From Gemmatimonadaceae bacterium (GTDB taxonomy: Bacteria > Gemmatimonadota > Gemmatimonadetes > Gemmatimonadales > Gemmatimonadaceae), in contig JACVCT010000002.1 of NCBI GenBank assembly GCA_016741895.1, forward strand, positions 1 through 50,549: 50,549 nucleotides of DNA. Direction: 5' to 3'. This document shows positions 1 to 9,036 of this stretch, piece after piece; positions within the stretch are counted from its first letter, which is position 1; the number at the start of each line of letters is the position of its first letter. A program made the position numbers and the translations under genes. A model generated the notes under the pieces. It saw nothing but the letters and a program-made list of their open reading frames with translations. It was not told where the DNA came from and did no database searches.

Positions 1-714
1 TTGCGCAGCGCGCGGGTGTATCCGGCCGTGCTGGGCCTGGCCTCGCTCGTCGCCACCTCGGTCATTCTGGCGGTGGTGGTGCCGCAGTTTGCGGCGCTGG
101 TGGCCGATGCCGGTGGGCAACTGCCGTTCAGCACCCGCCTGCTGCTCGCTGCCAGCACGGCCTTCGTGCGTGGCGGCTGGCTGGTACTGCTGGCCGCCGC
201 GGGGCTCGGGTTGTGGTGGTTTGCGCGTCCACGCAACGCGGAGCAGATCGAGCGTGATGCCGCCCGTTGGCTGCGTCTGCCCGTGCTGGGCGGTTATCTG
301 CGTACGCGGGACGCGGCACGCTATCTCGACACCTTTGCCGTGGGACTGCGCGCCGGCGTTCCGCTGCTGCAGGCCATGCGGCTGGCCCGGGGCACCGTGC
401 GCAACGCCGCCCTGCGCGCCGAGTTGGGAGCCGCCGAGCCCATGGTGCGCGACGGTGGGCGGGTGGCCGAGGCGCTGCGCCGCAGCCTGCCCCCTCTGGC
501 ACTCCGTTTGCTGGAAGCCGGGGAAGCCAGCGGCGCACTCGCCGAACTGAGTGAGCGCGCCGCCCTGGCGGCGCAGCAGGACAGCGAGCAGCAGGTCACC
601 CGACTGGTGGCCCTGGTGGAGCCGGTCCTCATTCTCGGCTTCGGCGGTCTCGTGGGTCTGGTGGCCCTGGCGCTGCTGCAGGCCATCTACAGCGTTAACG
701 CCGGGCTGACTTGA
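1..714 (+). CDS. gspF: Type II secretion/type IV pilus inner-membrane protein GspF/PilC, C-terminal part (5'-truncated by window)
   Basis: This is the C-terminal half of a GspF/PilC-family inner-membrane platform protein, which couples the cytoplasmic assembly ATPase to pseudopilus or pilus assembly. The reading frame is open from the first base, and the visible 237 residues begin at the first membrane segment (about 8-30). A second hydrophobic segment follows at 58-75, then the second cytoplasmic T2SSF helical domain (about 95-200, with the typical RDAARYLDTFAVGLRAGVPL stretch), and a C-terminal membrane segment at 205-230. Family members are about 400 residues, so roughly 160 residues lie outside the window. 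The TTG at base 1 is probably an internal codon, not the start. The ORF ends before a 180-bp gap. Confidence 0.85.
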   Translation: MRSARVYPAVLGLASLVATSVILAVVVPQFAALVADAGGQLPFSTRLLLAASTAFVRGGWLVLLAAAGLGLWWFARPRNAEQIERDAARWLRLPVLGGYLRTRDAARYLDTFAVGLRAGVPLLQAMRLARGTVRNAALRAELGAAEPMVRDGGRVAEALRRSLPPLALRLLEAGEASGALAELSERAALAAQQDSEQQVTRLVALVEPVLILGFGGLVGLVALALLQAIYSVNAGLT

Positions 715-817
715 TCGTCCATTGAGGTCAGTGGGCAAGGTCACCGATCGGCCAAGCTCAGGTGCCCTGCATCACGCTCAAACCGGGCACAGAACGTCAC
801 GAAGCGCCTGCGGTGAA

Positions 818-846
818 TTGACAGGCGCGCCTGCCAGTTGAACGAT
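818..846 (+). promoter_or_regulatory. Possible sigma-70-like promoter upstream of the DUF1800 gene
   Basis: A perfect TTGACA (818-823) is followed after 17 bases by AACGAT (841-846), which matches the -10 consensus at only three positions. It lies about 50 bases before the ATG at 896, in the only sizeable gap near that gene. The -35 is good and the -10 poor, so this is a weak call. Confidence 0.3.
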
Positions 847-895
847 AGATCACGTTCAGCCCGAGCCATTTTGTCCTCAGCGCCAGCCGCCCAGC

Positions 896-2446
896 ATGTC
901 CACGCGTGACCGGGACTCCCACGTGACGCCGCGCCCCGCCAGCCGTCGCGATTTCTTCAAGCTGGGGGCCGGGGCATTGGCCACCGCCGCGGTGGCCTCG
1001 CCCAGCGCGACACTCATCGCGCAGCCGCCTCGCGGCGGCTCGCGTCCCTCACCCATTCCGCCCACCAGCAGCGGGGTGCAGGATGCGTCCCGGCAGTGGA
1101 CCGATCCGCTGCTCCGCCTGGTGCGCCGGGTGACCATGGGGCTCGAGCCCAATGAAGTCGCCCTCGCCCGTCGCCTCGGTTACAACGGGTATCTCGATTA
1201 CCAGCTGCGCGCGGCCTCCATCGACGATTCGGCGCTCGAGGCCACCATCGCGGCCCGGCTGCCCATGACACAGATGCCGGCGGCCACCCTGCGCACGCAG
1301 GACCAGAATCAGGTCATGAACGAGGTGGCGGACGCGTCCTGGTATCGGGCGGCCTTCGCCAAGGCGCAGCTGCGCGAGCGCATGGTGGAGTTCTGGACCG
1401 ACCACTTCAACATCTCCATCGACACCGTCGGCTTCCTCAAGCTGGTGGATGACCGGGAAGTGATCCGGCCGCATGCGCTGGGGAACTTCGGCACGCTGCT
1501 CCGCGCCACGGCACACAGCGGCGCCATGCTGCGCTATCTCGACCAGAACACGAGCCGCACGCCCACGCCCAATCAGAACTACGCCCGCGAGATCATGGAG
1601 CTGCACACCATGGGCGCGGACGGCGGGTATTCCCAGAACGACGTGGCCGAGTTGTCGCGCATTCTCACGGGCTGGAGCATGGATGCCAACGGCACGTTCC
1701 GCTTCATTCGCTCGTATCACGACCGCAACGCCAAGACCTTCCTCGGACGCGCCTTCCCCGCCATGGCCACCACGGCCTCTGACGCGCAGATGAAGGCCGA
1801 GGGCGATACGGCCATCGACATGCTGCTCGCGCATCCGAGCACCGCGCGCTACGTGAGCTATCGCATGGCGCGCTGGCTGCTGGCTCACGAGCCGTCACCG
1901 GCGGTGGTCGAGGCCACGGCCGCGGCGTTCACGCGCACCAACGGGGACATTCCCACCATGGTGCGCACGATTCTGTCGAGCAAGAACCTCATGGCGGCGC
2001 CGGCCAAGTACAAGCGGCCGTTCCACCTGGCCATTTCCTCCATTCGCGCGCTGGGCAGCGATCTGAGCACGGTGCCCAACATCCGCGCCGTGCGGCAGCA
2101 GGCCGATCGCATGGGCATGCCGCTGTTCCGCTGGGCGCAGCCCGACGGGTATCCCGACACGGTGGCGTGGTGGAGCGGTCTCGTCATCACCCGCTGGTCG
2201 TATGCGCAGTATCTGTCGTCACTCAACTCGACGACGGTCATGCGCGTCAATCCGGCGCTCTTTCGTGTGCCCGACACACCCGAGGGTGTGATCGGCCAGA
2301 TCGACGCGCGCTTCTTCAGCGGCGAGATGCCGGTGAGTCTGCGCACGGCGCTGCTGGGCTATCTGCGCGGCGGTACGTACAACGACACGCGCATTCGCGA
2401 AACGCTCTCGCTGGCCATGTCGGCGCAGGAGTATCAGTGGTACTGA
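896..2446 (+). CDS. DUF1800 family protein, Tat-exported
   Basis: A 516-residue DUF1800 protein. The N-terminus carries a twin-arginine signal (SRRDFFKLG at about 16-24 followed by an alanine-rich hydrophobic stretch), so export as a folded protein is expected. Family hallmarks are visible: an RRVTMGLEP-type N-terminal motif, a WTDHFNI segment, and the strongly conserved NYAREIMELHTMG followed by a DVAELSRILTGW block. The biochemical function of DUF1800 is not established; members are nearly always adjacent to a DUF1501 gene, as here, where the partner begins about 65 bases downstream. The ATG at 896 directly precedes the Tat signal. No strong Shine-Dalgarno is visible. Confidence 0.9.
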   Translation: MSTRDRDSHVTPRPASRRDFFKLGAGALATAAVASPSATLIAQPPRGGSRPSPIPPTSSGVQDASRQWTDPLLRLVRRVTMGLEPNEVALARRLGYNGYLDYQLRAASIDDSALEATIAARLPMTQMPAATLRTQDQNQVMNEVADASWYRAAFAKAQLRERMVEFWTDHFNISIDTVGFLKLVDDREVIRPHALGNFGTLLRATAHSGAMLRYLDQNTSRTPTPNQNYAREIMELHTMGADGGYSQNDVAELSRILTGWSMDANGTFRFIRSYHDRNAKTFLGRAFPAMATTASDAQMKAEGDTAIDMLLAHPSTARYVSYRMARWLLAHEPSPAVVEATAAAFTRTNGDIPTMVRTILSSKNLMAAPAKYKRPFHLAISSIRALGSDLSTVPNIRAVRQQADRMGMPLFRWAQPDGYPDTVAWWSGLVITRWSYAQYLSSLNSTTVMRVNPALFRVPDTPEGVIGQIDARFFSGEMPVSLRTALLGYLRGGTYNDTRIRETLSLAMSAQEYQWY

Positions 2447-2510
2447 CCATTTCCCGCCGGATGAGCAGGCCCCGCTTCATCAGCATGATCACCCTTTGCG
2501 CGAGCCGGCC

Positions 2511-3842
2511 ATGAGCCGAGACCTGAATCAGGACATGCGCGACGAACACGTCGCAGGCTGCGACGAGTATCACGCGCTCGCGCGTCGTGACTTCCTGCAG
2601 ATCGCCACCGGCGTGGGCGTGGCCGCGCTGCTGCCGGCCTGGCTGCCGCAGGTGGTGCTGGCGCAGTCGTCCAACGGCTCGCGCGACATCATCGTGTCGA
2701 TCTTCCTGAGCGGCGGCACCGACGGCATGTCGCTGGTGGCGCCCTTCGGCGATCCGGCCTACTACACTGGCCGACCCACCATTGCCATTCCGCGTCCCGA
2801 CGCCGCAGGAACTGGCCCCAAGGGCGTGGCACTCGACGACTTCTTTGCCTTCTCGCCCGGCATGGCACCGCTCATGCCGGCGTACTCCACGGGTGATCTG
2901 CTGGTGGCACACGCCACGGGCTCGGTGGACACCTCGCGTTCGCACTTCGATGCGCAGCGTTACATGGAGGTGGGCAAGCCGCGCGATCCCAACATCGCGG
3001 GCGGCTGGCTGGGTCGGCACCTGGCCACCAGCACACCACTGCGCAGTGATGCGCCGCTGCGCGCGCTGGGCCTCACCTCGGGTCTGCCCCGCACGCTCGA
3101 AGGCGCACCGCGCACGCTGCCCATACCCAACCCGGCCAACTTCACCATTGGCGGCAGCGGCACCACAGCCAACGCGCGCACGCAGTGGCTGTCGCAAAAT
3201 CATCAGACGGCGCCCGATCCGGTGGCAGCCAACGCGCTCGATTCCACCAACACCATCGCGCTGCTGCAGCAGATCAACTTCTCCGGCTATCGGCCGGCCA
3301 ATGGCGCGGTGTATCCCACCTCGTCGTTCGGCAATGCCCTGCGCTCCACGGCCGCGCTCATCAAGGCCGATGTGGGGGTGGAAGCCATTCACGCCTTCAA
3401 CGGTGGCTGGGACACGCACGCCACCCAGGGTCCGCTGCCCGGCCTCGACGGCGGCTTCATGCACAACAAGATGCTGGACCTGTCGCAGTCCCTGGCCGCC
3501 TTCCACGCCGATGTCATTCAGGGCACGACGTCCTACGGCGTCACCGTGGTCATCATCTCCGAGTTCGGGCGCAACGCGCGCGAGAACGGGGATCGCGGCA
3601 CCGATCACGGCCGCGGCAACGTAGCCTTTGCGATGGGGCGCAAGATCAACGGCGGCCGGGTGCTCATCAACGGCTGGCCCGGTCTCGCGCGTGAGAACCT
3701 CGAAGCGGGACAGGACCTGCGCGTCACGCTCGATCACCGCGATCTACTGGCCGGAATCGGGCAGAACCGCCTGGCCAACCCCAATCCAAACCTGGACTTC
3801 CCCGACTACACCCCCCGCTTCCGGAACATCACCAAGCCCTGA
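2511..3842 (+). CDS. DUF1501 family protein, Tat-exported
   Basis: A DUF1501 protein (alkaline-phosphatase-superfamily-like fold) of 443 residues from the ATG at 2511. An in-frame TTG at 2496 would add five residues and is less likely. A Tat-type signal sits at about 25-50 (ARRDFLQIATGVGVAAL, then an ALA-type end). Conserved features are the FLSGGTDGMSL block after the signal, SRSHFDAQ, GGWDTH, and a C-terminal EFGRNARENG followed by GTDHGRG. The gene forms a two-gene unit with the upstream DUF1800 gene; together they are a recurrent exported pair of unknown substrate. Confidence 0.9.
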   Translation: MSRDLNQDMRDEHVAGCDEYHALARRDFLQIATGVGVAALLPAWLPQVVLAQSSNGSRDIIVSIFLSGGTDGMSLVAPFGDPAYYTGRPTIAIPRPDAAGTGPKGVALDDFFAFSPGMAPLMPAYSTGDLLVAHATGSVDTSRSHFDAQRYMEVGKPRDPNIAGGWLGRHLATSTPLRSDAPLRALGLTSGLPRTLEGAPRTLPIPNPANFTIGGSGTTANARTQWLSQNHQTAPDPVAANALDSTNTIALLQQINFSGYRPANGAVYPTSSFGNALRSTAALIKADVGVEAIHAFNGGWDTHATQGPLPGLDGGFMHNKMLDLSQSLAAFHADVIQGTTSYGVTVVIISEFGRNARENGDRGTDHGRGNVAFAMGRKINGGRVLINGWPGLARENLEAGQDLRVTLDHRDLLAGIGQNRLANPNPNLDFPDYTPRFRNITKP

Positions 3843-3915
3843 GACCGGTGTGAGGCCGTTATAAGGCCGGGATGAGGCCGTTGCGCCAGCCCGGCCGCGT
3901 TGGCTAGGCTGCGGC

Positions 3916-5985
3916 ATGAGGGGAATTTCTCAGAGTCTGTTGCCGAGTATTCGGAGGAGCCGCGGCCTCTGGGCCGCCAGTCTGCTTCTCGTCGTGGCGC
4001 TGGGCTGCCGTGACAAGCCCAGCGAGCCGGGCACGCCGCCACCCGCGGTGCGCATCGCCTCACTGACGGTGTCGCCGGCCGCCCTGGCCCTCGAGGCCGG
4101 CGGCCGCGCCACACTCAGCGTCGACGCGCGCGACAGCAGCGGCACGCGCATCACCTCACCCGCCATCACCTGGCGCAGCGACGCCCCGGCGGTGGCCTCG
4201 GTGAGCGCCAGTGGCGAGGTCCTCGCCGTGGCCCCCGGATCGGCGCGCATCACCGCAAATGCCGATGGCATCGGCGGCCCGCTGTCGGTGCTGGTGCCGG
4301 TCACCGTGTCGAGCACGTCACCGGGCATCACGCAGTGGCGCGCCACGCGCAGCACGGTGAGTGACGTGACCTTCCTCGGCATCTGGGACGACGGCGCCGG
4401 CAGCACCTACGCCGTGGGACAGAACGGTGGCCTGCTGCGCTCGCGGCAGGACGGCCCGTGGGAACGGGTGAACCTCGAGACCGAGGAGACACTCGTGGGC
4501 GTGTGGGGCGCCTCGCCCACAGACATCTGGCTCGTGGGCACCAATGGCTTGGTGCTGCGCGGCGACGGGCAGCGTTTCACCCGTGTGAACGCCGGCGTCA
4601 CCAGCACTCTGCTCGAGGTGTGGGGACTGAGCGCCGACGAAGTGTACGTGAGCGGCGACCGCGGCACGGTGCTGCGCTGGGACGGCAGTCGCTTCACGCA
4701 GCTGCCCACGGGCGTGACCGACGAACTGTGGGGACTCTGGGGCGCGAACAGCACCACCATCTTTGCCGTGGGCAACAACGGCGCCCTGCTGCGCTGGAAT
4801 GGCGCCCTGTGGCAGCGTCTCGCCTCGCCGGACAACACGCCCTACTTCGACGTATGGGGCACCAGCGCCGGCAATGTCATGGCGGTGGGCATCGATGGCA
4901 CGATCGTGCGCTTCGACGGCGTGCAGTGGACGCGCATGAACACGCCGTCGCGCGCCAACCTGTTTGCCATTCGCGGCCGCGCCTTCGACGATGTGTACGC
5001 GGCCGGCAACAACGGCACCACCTGGCACTTCGACGGCAGCAGCTGGCGCGAGTTGTCGCTGGGCAACGGACAGAACCTGCGCACGATGACCATTCGTGGC
5101 GACGGCACGGTGCGTGTGGCCGGCTGGTACGGCACCATCGTGTCGCTGCGTGGCCGCGGCGCCGCAGCGCAGGTCACCGTCGATAACATGGATCCGCCGC
5201 TGCTGGGCGTGTGGAGTGCGCCGTCAGGACCGAGCTTTGCGGTGGGGCTGGGCGGCACGGTCTTCCGTCGCAATGCCACAGGCACGGGCTGGGCACTGGA
5301 GGCCGTGCCCTCGGGCAACGATCTCTATGCCATCAGCGGCAACTCGGCGGCGGACATCGTGGCCGTGGGCGACACCGGCACCATCCTGCGATACAACGGC
5401 AGTGCGTGGCGGCGCGATGAGCGGCCCACACAGGTGGTGCTGCGGGCGGCCTGGAGCGGCGGCGGGCAGCACGTGCTGGTCGGTGAACGCGGCACCATTC
5501 TGCGTTCGAGCGGACCGGCCTGGACGCCGCAGGCCAGCGGTACGCTGCGTTTCCTGCGCGCCGTCTGGGGCAGCGATCCGGCCAATGTGTTTGCCGTGGG
5601 TGACTCCGGCACCGTCCTGCGTTTCGACGGCGGACGATGGACGCCCATGGCCGTGCCCACGGGCAGCCGCCTGCGGGCCGTCTGGGGCAGCAGTGCCAAC
5701 AGCGTGCTGGCGGTGGGCGACACCGGCACCGCCATGCTCTTCGACGGCAGCACCTGGCGCGCACTCTCGCCGCCAACCCGCCGCGACCTGCGCGCGGTCT
5801 GGGGCCGCAGCACCACGGAAGTGTATGTGGCCGGCGACTCGGGCACGGTGCTGCGCTACGATGGTGCCGGGTGGCGTCAGATCACCACGCCCTGGCGTCA
5901 CATCGTGTATGCGCTCTTCGGACTGCCCAACGCGGGAGTGGCCGCCGTGGGCGATGGGGGCCGCGTGTATGAGGGCTCGCCCTGA
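3916..5985 (+). CDS. Lipoprotein with Ig-like (BIG2) domain and 14 propeller-type repeats
   Basis: A 689-residue secreted lipoprotein. A hydrophobic signal ends in the lipobox VALGC (Cys31). Residues about 45-135 form a bacterial Ig-like BIG2 domain (SLTVSPAALAL start and an ITWRSDAPAVASV core). From about 145 to the C-terminus I count 14 units of roughly 40 residues of the form (V/I)WG...(V/I)xAVGxxGTVLRFDG..W, each with a WG, an AVG and a G(T/A)xLR(F/Y/W) element. This resembles outer-membrane or extracellular beta-propellers, and 14 units would make two seven-bladed propellers. The binding partner is unknown. The stop (TGA 5983-5985) abuts the stop of the convergent DinB gene with no spacer. 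Confidence 0.8.
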   Translation: MRGISQSLLPSIRRSRGLWAASLLLVVALGCRDKPSEPGTPPPAVRIASLTVSPAALALEAGGRATLSVDARDSSGTRITSPAITWRSDAPAVASVSASGEVLAVAPGSARITANADGIGGPLSVLVPVTVSSTSPGITQWRATRSTVSDVTFLGIWDDGAGSTYAVGQNGGLLRSRQDGPWERVNLETEETLVGVWGASPTDIWLVGTNGLVLRGDGQRFTRVNAGVTSTLLEVWGLSADEVYVSGDRGTVLRWDGSRFTQLPTGVTDELWGLWGANSTTIFAVGNNGALLRWNGALWQRLASPDNTPYFDVWGTSAGNVMAVGIDGTIVRFDGVQWTRMNTPSRANLFAIRGRAFDDVYAAGNNGTTWHFDGSSWRELSLGNGQNLRTMTIRGDGTVRVAGWYGTIVSLRGRGAAAQVTVDNMDPPLLGVWSAPSGPSFAVGLGGTVFRRNATGTGWALEAVPSGNDLYAISGNSAADIVAVGDTGTILRYNGSAWRRDERPTQVVLRAAWSGGGQHVLVGERGTILRSSGPAWTPQASGTLRFLRAVWGSDPANVFAVGDSGTVLRFDGGRWTPMAVPTGSRLRAVWGSSANSVLAVGDTGTAMLFDGSTWRALSPPTRRDLRAVWGRSTTEVYVAGDSGTVLRYDGAGWRQITTPWRHIVYALFGLPNAGVAAVGDGGRVYEGSP

Positions 5986-6537
5986 TCAGGCGGCGCCCTG
6001 AACACGTGAGGTCTTGAACGCCTCGAGCTGCGCGATGTGGTGATCGCCGTGCCAGGCGTACAGCGCGAGCAGCTGATCGACACTCATCTCGCCGTTTTCG
6101 GGATGCACGAAGCGCCGGGCAAAGGCGGCATCATCAAGCGATTGAAGCACGGCCACGAGCCGCGTCTGCACGGCCATGAAGAGCATCAGCGAGATGTGCG
6201 GCGACAACGCGCAGTCGGCCAGCGTCACCCAGGCGTCCTGATTGTAGGGCTTGATGGTGGGCCGGTCTTCCGTGATGGCCACCTTGAGCCGGATGAGGGC
6301 GTTGCTGTGACTGTCGGCCACGTGGTGCACGAGCTGCTGCGCGGTCCATCCGCCGGGCCGGTACGGCTGCTGCCAGTCCTCGTCCTCCAGACCATCCACG
6401 GCGGCCGCCAGCGCGGCGGCCTGATTGGCTAGACGCTGGATGTAGCCCGCGCGTTCGGACGAGGTATTGGGGACATCGATGGGCCGCCGCTCGTGGCGAC
6501 CGATGGGGAAGCGCTGCAGCTCGGTGGCGTCGGTCAT
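5986..6537 (-). CDS. DinB superfamily protein, YfiT-like putative metal-dependent hydrolase (bacillithiol transferase-like)
   Basis: A 183-residue four-helix-bundle protein of the DinB/YfiT family. The predicted metal ligands are in place: HHVADSH at 71-77 and WHGDHHIAQ at 162-170, giving the three-histidine site of B. subtilis YfiT-like proteins. The stretches IRLKVAITEDRP and KPYNQDAW also match YfiT. Some relatives conjugate bacillithiol to electrophiles. Here the only supporting context is the bacilliredoxin-like gene at 37.6 kb, so the thiol co-substrate is an inference. It is convergent with the propeller lipoprotein (stop codons back to back) and probably monocistronic. Confidence 0.85.
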   Translation of the reverse strand: MTDATELQRFPIGRHERRPIDVPNTSSERAGYIQRLANQAAALAAAVDGLEDEDWQQPYRPGGWTAQQLVHHVADSHSNALIRLKVAITEDRPTIKPYNQDAWVTLADCALSPHISLMLFMAVQTRLVAVLQSLDDAAFARRFVHPENGEMSVDQLLALYAWHGDHHIAQLEAFKTSRVQGAA

Positions 6538-6588
6538 CCTCGAAATCTATCGAAAACCGCACGCCACCGAGATACCGGCCCCGTGTTG

Positions 6589-6843
6589 TCAGCTGGTGGC
6601 CTTGCCGCGCAGCATGCGATAGGCCAGCAGCAGGATGACAGCGCCCACCACTGCGGAGATCAGCCCTGCGCTCTCGCCAGCGCTGTACCAGCCCAGACTG
6701 CGACCCAGAAAGGTGCCCACCATCGCACCGGCAATGCCCAGCAGCATGGTGATGATGATGCCGCCCGGATCCTTGCCCGGCATGATGGCCTTGGCCAGGG
6801 CACCGGCAAGCAGTCCGATGAGCGCTGTCCATAACAGAGACAT
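6589..6843 (-). CDS. GlsB/YeaQ/YmgE family (transglycosylase-associated) stress membrane protein
   Basis: An 84-residue three-helix membrane protein. It has the family pattern: an N-terminal helix with GLLAGALAK, the IMPGKDPGGIIITMLLGIAGA block, then GTFLGRSLGWY and a final hydrophobic helix. Length matches the family (80-90 residues). E. coli members are general-stress inner-membrane proteins of unclear function. The ATG at 6841-6843 is chosen because upstream in-frame codons encode no sensible sequence. It is flanked by the minus-strand DinB gene and the divergent DUF1080 gene. Confidence 0.85.
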   Translation of the reverse strand: MSLLWTALIGLLAGALAKAIMPGKDPGGIIITMLLGIAGAMVGTFLGRSLGWYSAGESAGLISAVVGAVILLLAYRMLRGKATS

Positions 6844-6976
6844 GGTGCGATCCTCCAGTTGGGGTCCCGTGGGGGGTGAGTGCCGCACCCTGAACCTGCA
6901 GCCGTGTCTTCCGTCGTGCCAGCACCGGACATAGCATTGCCTTGCCTCTCCTTCCCCTCCCCGTAGCGAGAACGAC

Positions 6977-7777
6977 ATGTCCCGCTTCCCGGCCGTCGCG
7001 CGGCCCTGCCGCCCCGGCTTGTCCATCCGTGCCGTCGCTGTAACGGCAATGCTGCTCGCTCCCCTCGCGGGCTGCAGCTCCAAACCACGCCCGCCTGCCG
7101 ATGGCCGCTCGGCCGACGCCATTCGAGGCGCCGTAGCCGGCATGCGAGGCCAGGGCGCCGCCGCCAGCGCGCCCTCGGCCCCCTGGGTCGACCTGCTGGC
7201 CGACAGCACGCTCTCCGGCTGGCACAACTACAGCACGCAGGGCGCACCGGTGGTGGGCTGGACCCTCAGCAACGGCGAACTCGTGCGCAGCGGTCGTGGG
7301 GGTGATCTCACCACCAACCGCACTTACACCAATTTCGAGCTCGAACTCGAGTGGCAGGTGGGACCGGGCGGCAACAGTGGTGTCATCTACCGCATCGATC
7401 ACAGCGGGGAACGCAGCTACATCACCGGCCCCGAAATGCAGATTCTCGACGATGCCGTACATGCCGACGGCAAGAATCCGCTCACCTCGGCGGGCGCCAA
7501 CTACGCCCTGCACGCCGCGCCACGCGGCGTGGTGAAGCCCGCCGGTCAGTGGAACAGCGCGCGACTGCTCGTGCGCGGCAACCACGTGGAGCACTGGCTC
7601 AACGGCGTGAAGGTCGTGGAATACGAGCTGGGCTCCGCCGACTGGGAAGAGCGCCGGCGCAACAGCAAGTTCGCCAACGCGGCCCAGTACGGACGCGCGA
7701 GCAGCGGACACATCGCGCTGCAGGACCACGGGGATCGTGTGCTGTTCCGCAACGTGCGCATCCGGGAGCTGCCGTAA
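6977..7777 (+). CDS. DUF1080 (3-keto-disaccharide hydrolase-like) lipoprotein
   Basis: A 266-residue lipoprotein with lipobox PLAGC near residue 33 and one DUF1080 concanavalin-like beta-sandwich domain (about 65-265). Visible family signatures are WVDLLADSTLSGWHNY at the domain start, a WxxxxGELVRSG segment, GNSGVIYRI, GPEMQILDD and the terminal GHIALQDHGDRVLFRNVRIREL. DUF1080 proteins act on carbohydrates; some are 3-keto-glycoside hydrolases working with Gfo/Idh oxidoreductases. The stop codon abuts the start of the MFS permease (TAAATG), so the two are co-transcribed, probably for uptake and processing of a sugar or nucleoside-like substrate. Confidence 0.9.
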   Translation: MSRFPAVARPCRPGLSIRAVAVTAMLLAPLAGCSSKPRPPADGRSADAIRGAVAGMRGQGAAASAPSAPWVDLLADSTLSGWHNYSTQGAPVVGWTLSNGELVRSGRGGDLTTNRTYTNFELELEWQVGPGGNSGVIYRIDHSGERSYITGPEMQILDDAVHADGKNPLTSAGANYALHAAPRGVVKPAGQWNSARLLVRGNHVEHWLNGVKVVEYELGSADWEERRRNSKFANAAQYGRASSGHIALQDHGDRVLFRNVRIRELP

Positions 7778-8992
7778 ATGAGCACGCGTGTCCGTCTGTC
7801 GGTGATGATGTTCCTGCAGTACTTCGTATGGGGCGCGTGGTTCGTGACCATGGGCACCTACCTCGGCCAGACCCGCGGCTTCTCCGACACCAACATTGGC
7901 GCAGCCTACGGCGCCACGGCGCTGGCAGCCATCGTCTCGCCGTTCTTCATCGGCATCGTGGCCGATCGCTTCTTTGCATCGGAAAAGTTGCTGGCGGCGC
8001 TGCACCTGCTCGGCGGCGTGTTCATGTTCGCCATGGCCCAGCAGACGGAGTGGGGTGGGTTCTACCTCTTCCTGCTGGCCTACGCGTTCTGCTACATGCC
8101 CACGCTGTCGCTGACCAACTCCATCTCGTTTCATCACATCACCGATTCCGCCCGCGATTTCCCGCTCATCCGCGTACTGGGCACCATCGGCTGGATCGTG
8201 GCGGGCGTGGTGGTGGGCAAGGTGCTGCAGGCCGACAAGAGCAATGTGCCCATGCTGCTGGCCGCCGGCGGTTCCGTGGCGCTGGGGCTCTTCTCGCTGA
8301 TGCTGCCCGCCACACCGCCCAAGGCGGCCGGCGCGCCATTCAGTGTGCGTGATGCGCTGGGACTCGATGCACTGCAGCTGCTCAAGCACAACGACTTCAA
8401 GATCTTCGTGCTGGGGTCGTTCCTGCTCTGCATTCCGCTGCAGTTCTACTACGCCTTCGCCAACCCCTATCTCAACGAGATCGGCGCACCCGATCCCGCC
8501 TTCATCCAGACCTTCGGGCAGATGAGCGAGATCGGCTTCATGCTGCTGCTGCCCTTCGCGCTGCGTCGCCTTGGCATCAAGTGGATCATGCTGGTGGGCA
8601 TGCTGGCCTGGGCCCTGCGTTACTTCGCCTTCGGGTATGGTACGGGCAACGGCGCGCCGGTCATGTCGCTCGTGTACCTCGGCATCATCCTGCACGGCGT
8701 GTGCTACGACTTCTTCTTCGTGGCCGGGCAGATCTACACCGACGAACGTGCCGGCCCCAAGGTACGCGCGGCCGCCCAGGGCTTCCTCAACCTCGTCACC
8801 AACGGCTTCGGCTACTTCGTGGGCGCCTCGGTGTCGGGCGCCACGGTCAACAAGTACGCAGGCAAGCTGGCTGACGGCACGGTCACGCACGACTGGCTGC
8901 AGGTGTGGCAGACGGCGGCGATCTTCGCCCTCGCGGTGTTTGCGGTGTTCTTCTTCCTCTTCCGCCCCGCCCCCACACGTGCCACGTCGTGA
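7778..8992 (+). CDS. MFS permease, nucleoside:H+ symporter (NupG/XapB-like) family
   Basis: A 404-residue permease with about 12 hydrophobic segments. The N-terminus ([20 protein letters not shown]) and the [16 protein letters not shown] block in the first half are characteristic of the NupG-type nucleoside symporter family common next to Gfo/Idh and DUF1080 genes. It starts immediately after the DUF1080 stop, and its own stop (TGA 8990-8992) overlaps the presumed GTG start of cutC. The true substrate in this lineage may be a sugar derivative rather than a nucleoside. Confidence 0.85.
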   Translation: MSTRVRLSVMMFLQYFVWGAWFVTMGTYLGQTRGFSDTNIGAAYGATALAAIVSPFFIGIVADRFFASEKLLAALHLLGGVFMFAMAQQTEWGGFYLFLLAYAFCYMPTLSLTNSISFHHITDSARDFPLIRVLGTIGWIVAGVVVGKVLQADKSNVPMLLAAGGSVALGLFSLMLPATPPKAAGAPFSVRDALGLDALQLLKHNDFKIFVLGSFLLCIPLQFYYAFANPYLNEIGAPDPAFIQTFGQMSEIGFMLLLPFALRRLGIKWIMLVGMLAWALRYFAFGYGTGNGAPVMSLVYLGIILHGVCYDFFFVAGQIYTDERAGPKVRAAAQGFLNLVTNGFGYFVGASVSGATVNKYAGKLADGTVTHDWLQVWQTAAIFALAVFAVFFFLFRPAPTRATS

Positions 8993-9036
8993 ATGGTGAC
9001 GTGAATGGTGGCGCGAACGGTGACGTGAACGGCGTC
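8989..9036 (+). repeat. 12-bp tandem repeat, four imperfect copies, at the MFS/cutC junction
   Basis: Four 12-base units (8989-9000, 9001-9012, 9013-9024, 9025-9036) with consensus GTGAAYGGTGAC run from the GTGA overlap into cutC. They encode a low-complexity VNGD-type tetrapeptide repeat ahead of the conserved CutC domain. Because the unit is 12 bases it preserves frame and supplies additional in-frame GTG codons (9001, 9025, 9037). Confidence 0.85.

Noticed and set aside
2316-3737. A 473-codon minus-strand open frame opposite the DUF1501 gene
   Set aside because: Antisense shadow; the plus-strand frame has a Tat signal and DUF1501 motifs.
6134-8890. A 918-codon open frame on the minus strand opposite the DinB, DUF1080 and MFS genes
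   Set aside because: It is the antisense of well-supported genes, is His/Arg/Ala-rich with no domain, and reads through a region whose other frames have clear family signatures. High GC produces such long shadow frames.
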